From NCBI GenBank assembly GCA_001931905.2, contig MSJI02000879.1, positions 1 through 54,029 on the forward strand: a DNA stretch of 54,029 bases, given 5' to 3'. Source of the stretch: Cladosporium sp. IMV 00045 (lineage: Eukaryota; Ascomycota; Dothideomycetes; Cladosporiales; Cladosporiaceae). Positions 39,064 to 50,332 of this stretch are shown here, one piece after another (position 1 is the first letter of the stretch; each line of letters begins with the position of its first letter). The position numbers and the translations under genes were made by a program. The notes beneath the pieces were generated by a model, which ran no database searches, was not told the DNA's origin, and was given only the letters and a program-made list of their open reading frames with translations.

Positions 39064-40891
39064 ATGAGTAAGTACATCATTCACCGAAGCTCCCCCTCAT
39101 GCCCTTCCTCCCAAAACACCCGCTCCGAAGCCCCAGCACACACCATCTACCCTTAGCTCTCAAGCCTACCCGGGCGCAGTCAAGCCTCTTGACTGTAGCC
39201 TTTTCACTACCCGTTGTCCTTGACATTACACTGGGTCTTGGCCGTTGTCCGCGCCTCTGAACCCTCCTCCTCCCATCTCCATCATCATCTCTGATCGCGG
39301 CCCCATATGCCATCATTGCCGCATCCCTGATCTTCGCACACAAACTTGCCCCATTACACACTCTTCAGCCACAGCCTAACCATACACTTATGCACATGTA
39401 CTGACCCTATTATGAGGTGTCGGCTTTGGAGGAATCAAGCGCGCTTTCAGTAAACACGGCCGCACCTTCAGCAACGACGTAAACAACGTCAACATCATGC
39501 CCAGTCAGCGCGAGGGAGGCGAGAATGGCGCCGTCGACGAGCGCACCCCGCTCGTCCCCAGCGGCGGCACCTTTGGTAACAGAGCCCATCTGCATGGCCT
39601 CGGTGGGGACGGCGACGGCAGCAAGCCGCTTCATCAGGACGACAGAGCCTGGGTGCGCTGGCCTATGAACTTCCTCCACCTGACCTGGCAGACATTGGCC
39701 AGCAACTATGTCAACATCCTGCTCGTCTTCGTGCCGGCCGGTATTGCGCTGGGCGCGACTGGCGCGGACCCGACGACTGTCTTCATCATTAACTTTTTCG
39801 CCATTGTCCCGTTGGCTTCGCTGCTTAGTTTTGCCACCGAAGAATTGAGTTGCAAGCTGGGCCAGACCATTGGTGGTTTGATGAATGCGACGTTCGGAAA
39901 TGCTGTCGAGTTGATTGTAAGCATATGTCTTCATTGGCAGTGCACCTACATGTCTTACTAACGTGCCATGCAGGTCAGCATCATCGCCCTCAAGCAGGGT
40001 GAGATCCGAATCGTCCAGTCTAGCATGCTCGGCTCGATCCTGTCCAACATCTTGCTCGTGCTGGGATGCTGCTTCATCGCCTCAGGAGTCAGGCGCACCG
40101 AGAGCAGCTTCAACGAGACCGTCGCCTCGACCATGTCATCGCTCATGGCCGTCGCCGCGACCTCCCTGATCATCCCTGCCACTCTATACGCTTCCCTCCG
40201 TGGCAGCGATGCTGACTCGGAAGACAACATCCTCATCCTGTCTCACGGCACCGCCATCATCATGCTCATCATCTACTGCCTCTACCTCTTCTTCCAGCTC
40301 AAATCGCACGCTCACCTCTTCGACGCTGAAGCCCAGCAAGAACACGAAGGTGAGGGTGAGGGTGGTGGTGAAGAACCGCAGGTCCTCGGTCCCGTCGCGG
40401 CAACCGTCTGCCTCATCCTCGTCACCGTCCTCGTCGCCATCTGCGCCGAATACCTCGTCGACAGCATCGACGCCATCGTCGAATCCGCGCATATCAGCAA
40501 GACCTTCATCGGTCTTGTCCTGCTCCCCATCGTCGGCAACGCCGCCGAGCACGTCACCGCCTGCGTTGTCGCCTACAAGGACAAGATGGACCTGGCCATC
40601 GGCGTCGCCATCGGCAGCAGCATGCAGATCGCCCTGTTCGTCACGCCCTTCCTCGTCGTCCTCGGCTGGGCCATCGGCCAGCCCATGACCCTGCACTTCC
40701 AGGGCTTCGAGACCGTCGTTTTCTTCCTCTCCGTCCTCGTCGTCAACTACCTCATCCAGGACGGCAAGAGCAACTACCTCGAGGGCTGCATGTGCCTCGG
40801 CACTTATATCATCATCGCCCTGGCGTTTTACGTTTACCCCGACGATGCCGGCGACATTGGCGCTTTCGTCAAGGGCGCTTTCGGTAATTAA
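39064..40891 (+). CDS. VCX1: Vacuolar Ca2+/H+ exchanger, CAX/VCX1 type
   Basis: Exons are 39064-39067, 39417-39916 and 39974-40891; 473 residues. Exon 1 holds only ATG plus one base; the 349-base intron starts GTAAGT and ends ATGAG, and splicing gives MSVGFGGIKRAFSKHGR. A later in-frame ATG at 39497 is the alternative start. The two CAX repeats are clear: GNAVELIVSIIALKQGEI, whose Glu is the ion site, and GNAAEHVTACVVAYKDKMDL in the second half, split by a Glu-rich cytosolic loop (EHEGEGEGGGEE). About eleven membrane segments are visible. It moves Ca2+ into the vacuole against protons, ending cytosolic calcium signals. In fungi this gene is commonly controlled by calcineurin/Crz1, but I did not identify a binding site. 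Confidence 0.93.
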
Positions 40892-43800
40892 TCAGATGAC
40901 ACTGGGTTTAAGACAGGAAGCAAGGACGGACGAACGGCATGTGTTTTCGTTGAGCTGCGTTTCTCCGAGACGTTGCATTATCTTCGACTTTTCTTCTTGG
41001 CTCGCTGGAATTCGATTTTTATGGAGCTCCTGGCGCGGCGTGCAGGAAATCCTGCTTCTGCTCGGCTTTGTTGTCTTGGTATACTTGGTAAAGACCGCGA
41101 AGCCCTATACTTGGACCGGGCTAATTTTGCCGAGTACGATTGATAAGCCCGTCGATTTTCTCATTCTACGCCCTCGGGGAAGAGGGAAATGCGAAAGTCC
41201 GACGAAGAAGAGAAATCAACAAATAAGAAAAAGAAAAAGAAAAAACAAAGCCCTCAAAATAAGAATGGATGGGTGAAAAAAAAAAATCATCTCCCCCCAG
41301 AAAACCAAACACCAACAGATCGAGAAAAAAGATCAGATCAGATCCAGAACAGACTACTACTACTACTATTAGCACCGAGACTATTTACTTCTTTTTTTGA
41401 TAGCTTCACTTTGTATTGTAAACACTTTCTGTATGTTTTAACTTGACTTGATTTGACTTTGTTTGCCTTCTCACAATCCCATAGCCATCAACGCCAATTC
41501 GTCGGTCTCAGCTTTCAACCATCTCAAGGCTCCGATAGCACGGCTGCTACCTAGCGAGTCCTCGTGATGCTCAGTACCTACCTACATATATGCGCCTCCC
41601 TTCCGCTCTAGCTCCCCCTGTTTGTGTCCACTCTCTCGCTCAGCCCACGCCGCGCTAGTATTTCACCGTGAGAAAGATCTCACTGCTACCACAATACTCG
41701 CCTATGAGAATTATTTAGCCGCCGTACGCACGCGAGCCGCGAAGGATTTTGGGCAGGATCTTGGGAGGCGAGCGAAGAGCGAGGGCAGGGTTCTTTGGGG
41801 GAAGCATTGGGAGATGTTATTTGATAGATCTGTATCGGGAGAGTCTTTGCATAGCTCGCTGGACTCGGTTTGGCTGCTTGTGTTTTTCTCGTGCGAGTTG
41901 GGTAGTACAGATTACGCGATAGGTGTTCAGAGAAGAACGCGGTGATGTCAAGTCGTCTCTTTGCCTACGGCTGGCGAGTTGATGGAAGAGTGCCATACTT
42001 ATGCCACTGGAAAGGGCTGCTCATCTTCTTGTTCCCACGCCTCTTGACGTTGGGCACATAGTTGCTGGCCATGCCGTGTCGGCACTGCAGCAGTAAGTAC
42101 TGCATCTTCAACATATCGCTGGCTGGGTTGCACATGGAAACCCAGCAATCCGCCGAAATCTCCTTTCGCTTCCCACTTTTGGTCCTTTCCTCGAAACGAA
42201 CCTCTTAAAGCCCAATTGTTTGAATCGCTAGCTCTTTGCCAGAGCAGGCAGCAGTTATAGAAATCGGGAAGGATAGAAAAGATAGAAGAGGATTGGGCAT
42301 ACTTGAGCTACTGCAGTAGTCAGCCGGCTTACCACATTAGCCTACGGAATGTAGCGATTCCTTCGCTCCTTCTCGTCCAAGGGCATGGCGGCATGCCAAC
42401 GCTGCTGTTGAGGGCAGACATATCGCCAACCACCTAGCGGCAGAGGAGGGGATAGTGCGTAGAGGCAGTCAGCAGGAGTGGTAGCAGTATGGCTCCCATC
42501 CACTCCCAGCATACCGCCGCCTAGGCGCAGCATAGCATAGCGCAAGGAAGGTCAATCGCGCAAGATCCATCGCTCCATCTCGCTTCCGGGACATTCGGAT
42601 AAGTCCTCATTGATTTATTCGACCTATAGAAAATCCGCCGGGGGTCTTTTCGTTCTGTCTTGTATTTTAAACGAGGTATGCGAGCCCGACGTTAGACGAA
42701 AGCGCGCGCGGCATACGCAAAGGGCAGTAGGTAGTAGTGTAGTTGCGAAGGATTGCAGTAGAGTGGTGGTAGTTCAGTAGGGCTTACAAGAGAACAGCCC
42801 ACGCAGCAACTTGCCGGCGAGTCAGGCTAAGGGTTGAGAGAGCGTCGGTACGAGTGGGAAGGATGGCGTAGTGGTTGTTCCCGGGTCGGCGTGGTGCTAG
42901 GAGGTTTAGTATTACTCTTGCTGGAACGTTGTGCTGGAGGTCTTGATGGGTATGTAGGCCCGTTGGCGGAGGGAAGAGAGTCATGTGTTGTTTCTTGTTT
43001 ACATTTGTTCTGTGTCGGTGTTTTGGGAGTTATCCGGTGTGGTATCTCCGATGCTGTGTTTTGGATCATGCACTATAATGATGTGGATGCAACGGGCTGC
43101 GGCGATGGTGGAGACATGATTATTGGAGCGGAATGGGGCGTGTTTCCCTTTCCCTTTGGAGAGCCGAGAGACAGAGGGCCAGCATTTGGGTAGGATTCCT
43201 TGAGGGATTCGGGTGGTTTTTCTTCCCGGATCCCCTTCGCTCTGTCTGTCGTCTTATTTGCCCTTTCGCAGCTCCCTCGCTAGAGGATTCGAGCTAATGT
43301 GTAGCAGATCTAACGGTCGATAGCTAGCCTGGCAGGCAGGCAAGCATGTTAGGCGCAGTTGGGATGGATGATGTTGCATATCGGCCAGCGGACTCACTTA
43401 CGGTGGGACTGATTTGACTAGGTAGGTATGATGAGGGGGTGCGTGGGAGACAGGAAACGTTTCTTCAGCTCATCTCGCGAGATTTTCTGTGTTTGGAAAC
43501 TTACTTAGCTGATGGCTGAGCTTGACTATCGTATCGGTATTCAGGAGACTTCGGATTATTGCTGCCGAGTTCGTATTTGATGTAATTTGTGTTTGCACTT
43601 CTAGTCAAAGTCCTAGTGAAGCCGTTTCCCACGGGCCTAGATGGTTTCGAATGTCGCCTTCGTATACTTCGTGTGACGAGTAGAGAAAAGTGATCGACCG
43701 CGGAAGGAATGGTGAAGGAAGCACAGTAGTGAATCCTCCGCAATGGCATCATCGCGCCAGTTTCTTGCTGACCGCAACATCGCATGAGAGAAGGAAGACA

Positions 43801-46800
43801 CGCATGGCGGATCATTCACGGCCGAATTCATCCTTGGAGCTTCGTTATTCCTCCTCGGAGCTATAGCTTGATTTGATCTTCTCATCACTTCTTGCCTTGC
43901 TCGTGAGACCTCGCCTCGCTTCCTCTGGTGAGGGCAGGGTTGATGCACTTAGTGGGACTTTCAGAGTCGTGAGAAGGATTCGTTATTACATGTACGCGGC
44001 TCCAGCCAAGGACGGCTATAGGTCTGCGCTTGAAGGGGCAAAGTGTTGCAATCATAATACGGCCGTTGTCGCTGTACACTTGTACTTCTGGACTCGACTC
44101 GTAACAACTTACACACCGCAACATGCCGTCTCGGCTCGTTAATCATCACCTGGCCTTTTCTCATGGCCTTCATGGACGTATGTCTACTTCTGGTGGTGGC
44201 GAGACCATCGGGCGTTGCCGAGCAGGAGCGAGTGGAAGTATACCAAGTCAGTTCGTGGCTGGCTGATGGTATCGCCAGCGTGCATGAGCAATAGGAAGAA
44301 AGAGGGCTGGCCAGCTTTTGCCGTGGGAACTTCCGTGCGGGCTTGCTTGCGGCAGCGGCTGCGCGAGTCGGCGACCACATGTACGCAGGCAGGATTCTCG
44401 TAAGTTCATCAACATGTGGCAAGTGGTGCGTTGCCCCCAAGAAGGAAAGGGCGCAAAGGGTATAAGGTTGCCTTGGCCACGCGAGGCAGGGCAGAGGGAA
44501 AAAGATAATCATCCAGAACTATAACGATCGCCTTGCCTGCCCGCCGCCATGGCCGCCACCAGCGCGGCGTCACCAGCGTGTCTGCACAATCTGACAGCCA
44601 GCACGGGAGAAAGCGCCGCTAGTCAACATGCGGTGAATGGAACATTCCAAGAAAGGGCATCAGACTCTTTTCGAAAGTTATATTGGAAGAAGCCATGGGG
44701 ATTCTTCTCTCCTTCCGATCCGCGTTCCGTGCTGTGAGCTGTGCTCTGCTGGCGGGCGATCTTTCTGGACCTCTCGTTTCAGGCTTGCCTCGGCTCGGCA
44801 GTTTGTTCTTACACGCGAGACGGAGACTACGAGAGCAGAAGAGGATCTGTGCATGCGAGATTATCATGATGATTATGATGATACGGGCGCAGGCTGGTGG
44901 GGCTTTCGACAAGGTATAAGCGGGAGTAATAAACGGGTGCAGTATTCAAGCCGCGTGATAGTCAGCTATCTGATGGAGACGGAAACGCAAGCGGTGAATT
45001 CGAAGCGCTGGCTCGTAGGAGGGGCTGATTTGGATCGACCCATCTGGGAGGATACTAGTTTGCCAGGCTTTGTCATGGTCTATTGATTGGCATCCTTAGC
45101 ATCGCGTATGGCCCGCGACATAACGGCGTTGCAGATTTGATCTCGTGACTCGTGGGAGGGAAGGGACTTGGGGACAAAACCATTCAACGTCTTACGAAGG
45201 CGTCCGGAGAAAGGCCAAAGGGTGTTCGGTAAAAACTCGTGCGAAGAGACACATCACGATACCTGACGATTGACGAGAGGGCTATGGAGCGGCCAAGCGA
45301 ATGAACTGCATGGTCGTTGCAGGGGTCTGCATAGGGTTGAGCATTCCCGCGTGCTCCTTAAGCGAAAGGATTCGATCCTTCACGGAGAGCGCCGCACGCC
45401 CACCGCCAAAAAATTGTCCGCCTACTTCCAACCATGCCAACTACGCGCAGGCGACCCAGCGGCTAGCTCTGCTAGTCCTTGTTTGCACAAAGTCTGAAGT
45501 CCACTAGCCCGGGCAGGATCGCAACGCTAGGGTCATACGTTCGAGGATCTGTCTGAAACCACACGCCTGGGTCTTTAGGCGAGTGCTGTCATGCTGTTGA
45601 CGAGTCGTATGCGGCGCCGCGGATCTATCGATACTGCTCAACTAGACTGCAAGCGGTGGTCCTGCCGAAGAGCCCTTATGCTGCGCACCCACTGACGACT
45701 GTCCGCGCCGCGCGCGCGATGGATCGAGGAATAAGACGCCAGATTGTGATGACGGTCGTGGATGGTGCCGTCCGCCGTCCCCTTTCCTGACATGACATGA
45801 CACGTCCCACCGTTTCTTATTATTATTCCAACGCATGTGTCTTCATCTCAGCGTCGAGCTGAATGTGATGACCATCCCCCACCGTGCTAAACTGCACCGG
45901 TCGACGGTCTTGTGGCATTTTCCGTTCGTATGATGAATGATATGATGATCAAACTTGCTGGCGCACACACATGTACATGTATTTGTGAGACTCGCAGTAC
46001 TGTATGATCTCATGTCGCCGCCTGCTTGCACAAGACCGCGCGTAAATACGCGCCTCGTTTCTCTCCACTCAGCCCTTGGTTCGTGGATGCGCTTGCTGCG
46101 GCGCCGAGTCCGAGCCCTCGCGAGTTAATGTGCAAATATACAATTGCAGTCGGCAGCCCTTCCTTTGGCAGCCTCCGCCTGGTGTGGTCGGAATCCTCCA
46201 GCGCGCGTGGCAGCTAGCTCTGGAAAAGCTCACAGATGACTGTGCCGGCGGGTGTATAGTACGAGACCCGCGGGCTGCAATAAGCGTAGGGATCCCGGCG
46301 CGTGGGTTCTGCAGCAGACGCATAAGAAAAAAAAGCAGATCGTACAGCATACGAGGCCACCCTTCGCCCCTCGAGCTCCTCTACTGGCCCGCCGAGCACC
46401 CCGCTAGACGTCCATCGGTGGTTGCCATGTGTGCGCTAACAACGGTTGAGCCATGTGGCAGCGCTTTTCCGGGTACGGTACGACGATGGCTCAGGCAAAA
46501 GCATAATTTTCGACCCAGAGACATCCGGCGGCATGGGGCGAGACGTTGGAAGCGTGAAGCTGCCGTTGGGTGTCGCCGTGGTGCGTGTTGCCCTTCACGC
46601 ACACGAACTGCCGAGCCTCCCTCCATCGTCCATTCATGGATGGACACGGCCATGGCTCATGGCCCATGATTGATACGACCGACACACGCAGAGGCCGCGG
46701 CGTCGGTCGGAGCGAGCGGCTCGAAGTGGAAGGGCGGCCGCGAGGCGAGCAGGATGGCGGCAGACGTGCCTCGGAGGTGTCGAGGAGGACGAGCTACATA

Positions 46801-47667
46801 TGTACTCTTCCTCTACCCAAGAGGGCATGGGCGGGTTCCAGCGCAAGGGCGTGCACCACGCGCCGCCTCGGTGGTGACATCCTTCCCAGCAGGGGCCCAG
46901 ATGCTTGGTGATCCTGCTCGCGCGTAGCAGCCAAAGAGACTTTTCGCCAGTCCTCGTCGGCGCCGGCGTCTTCCTCCCATCTTAGCATCCTATGCACGCC
47001 GGCGCTGCTGGCTCGAGCCCGTCACAACAGCCCGACTGTATAATTATACGGGCCTCCTTCGCTTGGCGCGCGGTTGCCGATGTAATGTAAGCCGACTTGT
47101 AACGCTTTCGGTCTCGTCGGCAGGCAGAGGATCCACAACTTGTGTATGGGCAAGTATGGGGAGAGGGTGCCATGCCCCATTGGACTCGCCTCTCGTCTAT
47201 TTTGACCACTATTCACGGGAGTGTGTGTATGACCTACCTACCTTACCCACTCCCACGGCCTCTCCTTCATTCCTTCGAAGATCCCCTTCTGCAGCATCCT
47301 TCCATTCACTTCTCCACGCACTTGTCTCATATCTCAAACACTGCCGCTACCTGCTTGCTATCTGCTGTGTCTGTCTTTCCTGCTGCTGCTCACCTGCAAC
47401 CTTCAAAGGAAGCTGTCATCACCAAAACAAGGCGCTTGTTGTCGATCACCCATCGGCATCCTCCTCTCACACCACACCCACACCTCACAAACGGGCAAAT
47501 TCCTGGCTGGCTGGCCCTCTGTCGATCGCTCCTCACATCATCGTCACAACCAATCCACTTGCATTTCCCGAGGAAGATTCTTCCTTCCGACTTGCTCGTC
47601 TGATTGACCGACATCCATTCTCTCGCTCACCCATCCAACCTCCCAACACCTCTTCCGTGGCAACGAC
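40892..47667. other. 6.8-kb stretch without a supportable protein gene
   Basis: By far the longest gap in the window. The first 500 bases are the 3' region of the exchanger, including an A-rich tract at about 41215-41290 and (ACT)n at about 41353-41368. From 42 to 47 kb there are many short open frames on both strands (for example 44637-45086 and 46076-46669 plus), but none has a domain, conserved motif or consistent splice pattern. A GCAG-type run occurs at 43333-43345. Composition after about 45.6 kb is CpG-rich and does not look RIP-mutated. The last 400 bases (about 47230-47660) are pyrimidine-rich leader of the next locus. Non-coding transcripts cannot be excluded. Confidence 0.5.
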
Positions 47668-48674
47668 ATGCTATGGTATCAGACCTCACCAGACGCAATG
47701 TCAGATCTCCGAGCAAAACTCGCCATAGATACTAAGCCGGTGGAATACCTGTCAAGTCCAGGCACTTCACGACCGGCAAGCCGATCAGCCTCAAGCACCG
47801 CCAGCCCATGGAGGGCCAACTCGGCATCTCCTCTACCTGCGCACAACGATCCAACCATTCCCAGACACACCCGCGAGCTTCCCATGCCGGCCGTCCGAAG
47901 CTCCTGCAATCTGGATCAAGCACACGCAACTCTGCAACTTTGCTCCAACAAGCTGAAAACGCACTTCCGGAAGCTCCTCGAGACCGATCCCGCCTCGGTC
48001 GAAGCCCTCTCCATCCTGACCGAAATGCGTCGTTTCCGCCCCTGGCTGGAGCAATGGGAGAAGTCATTTTCCAACTTCCTCGCAACCGCGATGCCCACTT
48101 TGTCCCCACCGGACGTCAAGCGCTGCCGCGTGCTGAAAGCCAACCACCTCAGCACCTTGATCCTGGCCTCCATCTCCGGCGTTCGCGACGTCGATTTTGA
48201 GCCCTTCGTTGCTGACTTCAAGGCCATCGTTGGCCTCGCTGCAGCCATCATGGACACGGAGACGACGCCCGACGTTTCGCCCAAGTCTGCCTGCGACAAG
48301 AGGGAGGTGACGACTAGCACGAACATGACTCTCGCCGATCCCCTGCGTGTCGTCGTCTCTTGCTGTACGGATCCCATGGTTCGCAGCCGCGCCGCTAGGC
48401 TGTTGCAGCGTATCTCATGAGAAATTGGGAGGATTCAAATTTGGCACAGAAAGCTCATCAAAAGCTAGGCCGCGAAATCACGGCTCTGGCACCTATTGCA
48501 CGCTTGCAATTTTGGCCGTCACAGACCGACCACACCCTCGAAGCGTGCTCCTTGCATGCTGGCAATGCAGACTGCACAGCTCTCGAGATTAACCCTGGCA
48601 CGATCGAGGAAGCTGTCTCGCTTCTCTCGATTAAACCCGCAACCGGCTGGCTCGCTAGCCAGATACTGAGATAG
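47668..48674 (+). pseudogene. Frameshifted remnant resembling the C-terminal half of a fungal Zn-cluster transcription factor
   Basis: The first frame, 47668-48420, encodes 250 residues. After a Ser/Pro-rich start come helical blocks typical of fungal regulator C-termini: ATLQLCSNKLKTHFRKLLE, then RPWLEQWEKSFSNFLATAM and FEPFVADFKAIVGLAA, ending CTDPMVRSRAARLLQRIS and a TGA. The very next frame, open from 48417 to 48674, continues the family pattern with MRNWEDSNLAQKAHQKLGRE. The usual order in relatives is a DPxxRxxAxxLL helix followed at once by a Trp-containing RxxxWDS-type helix, so one base seems to be missing at about 48415-48420. No Cys6 zinc cluster is found upstream. It may be a decaying gene, a truncated protein that still works, or an assembly error. 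Assignment to the regulator family is by pattern only. Confidence 0.5.
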
Positions 48675-50332
48675 GGTGACCGACTCAGCCGCACCCTGCC
48701 CTGATCTAGCAAAGTCAGCCAAGCCCTGACGTCTTCGATAAGCTGCCCGTTTCGGGCTCCTCGTCCGATGGCCTTGGTGAAACGACTAGGGCTTCTACCA
48801 CTTCGGCGAGCGAAGAGGAGGAAATCAGCTTCGGGTAGAAAACGAAGGATTCATCCGGTCAGGGAGGACGCCGCAATGCTGCTTCAGAAGCTGCGGAGCA
48901 TTCTGCTCACTCCTAGTGCGGCAGAAAGGCGTCCACTGTGCTCCAGGATACCAGCACTGGGTCACAACAAGGCTGCGATCTTGGGTATTGGAATTGCAAT
49001 GGGAATAGAAATAGGGATAGGGATAGGGATAGGTATTGGAGGATTGGGATTCGAGAGAATGGCACACACAAAAATTGTCACATATTTGCAGTTGCGATCC
49101 GTAGAAAGATACGAAATTGCGCAAAAAAACAATCAAGACATACAATTCTGAGGTCGTCACAAGCATATCCCATGTGAAACGCTCTTGTCCCAGCGCTGTG
49201 GAAACTCACTGTCGAATCTCGCCGGGCTTTTGTGAGCTTCTTCTTCTCTCGGGGCTTTTTCAATGATAATTTGCGTTTAGACATTATTCACCTCGTTTGG
49301 CGGTACTACAGAGACTTCAGAAGCGTATCTGTGGAACATGCGTAAGGAGCTCAATGAATGCTACCGGCGTTCGTTCACCCACCGCTTGTGCGTCCTCCAG
49401 AATGAAGCCCAAACGAATCCTTGCAGCCACTACAAGCAGAATTTCTGCTCAGACCATGCTCCTTTACACGCCATCATCAATGACAAATTCGGCCTGAAGG
49501 GAATGCGCATCAAAAACACGTTGTTGTCCTGCAATCACGGTTTTGCTACCTGGGTAGCTTCGGAACACGATTTCGAGGAGCTAGATCTGACTCTTTGATG
49601 ATACAGCAAAGAAAGAGGGCACAATCAGGGCGGGTCGAGATCCTATCGTCGGCGACACTACTTCTTTCGGCATTTGTGCTCCAGTCTATAGCAATTGATC
49701 GTGTTTCAAGTCCGCCTTCACTATTCACGCCTGGTACGAAACGAGAAGCTCCACACAAAGCGAGGATGAAACTCAGCCCACCCACCACTGCGCTGGGAAT
49801 AACCGAAACCTGCTAAATAACGTGATACGATCCTTCGACACGGATAGCTCGAATGTTAAATCCGATGTATCCCCTGCAAACACTCAAGGCACTCATCAGA
49901 TACAGCCTCATCGATTTTTGAAGTTTCCTTTTCAATTCTGTCTACACGACGACTGCACGACACACTCCACGCTATAAGTTGGGGCCCCGACCACCGAGCA
50001 GCTCGCATCGAGTCAAGCAAGCGTGACGCCTTCTCATGCGGGGCGAAGCGGTTGCATGCATGCATTGGTTCGTACAGCGCGAATCTCTGCAAGACCGCAG
50101 TGCCGGCGGCGTGCAGTGAGTGAGTCGACCGGTGTGGCGCGATGGAAGCGCTGCTGTGCGGCAGTGCTGTGCATGAGCTGAAAATATGCAAGCCTCGTCA
50201 TGAGATGTTGCGCGGAATCGTAGAGAAAGAGAAATACATCCTCTGGACGGACGCTCTTCAGCCTCGCGCGATTGTTTTCTGCTCTTGCCAACTTTTTGGG
50301 CTTGGGCTATTTTGATTCTTCTTTGATGCAGC
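48675..50332. other. Intergenic, 1.7 kb
   Basis: Contains a GGGATA-type hexamer array at about 49011-49033 (separate entry). A frame at 49338-49598 (plus, 86 codons, Cys/His-containing: CSHYKQNFCSDHAPLH) has an ATG and a stop, but I recognise no family and cannot support it as a gene. The rest is upstream DNA of the CorA-like gene. Confidence 0.5.
49011..49033 (+). repeat. ATAGGG hexamer array, about four copies
   Basis: Nearly four tandem ATAGGG units, inside a wider purine-rich patch (about 48991-49052) of GGNATW-like words. It differs from the fungal telomere unit TTAGGG at one base. It is most simply a local minisatellite. Confidence 0.7.

Noticed and set aside
44637..45086. 149-codon plus-strand frame in the gene-free block
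   Set aside because: No domain, no splice logic, no favourable start context and no third-position bias; probably accidental.
45355..45390. Second tRNA-like AGGATTCGATCCT element
   Set aside because: A short stem-loop only; no cloverleaf can be formed with neighbouring bases.
46076..46669. 197-codon plus-strand frame in the gene-free block
   Set aside because: Lies in CpG-rich DNA with overlapping frames of similar length on both strands, which points to chance.
49338..49598. 86-codon plus-strand frame with Cys and His residues
   Set aside because: Considered as a small zinc-binding protein, but the Cys/His spacing matches no finger type I know and there is no other support.
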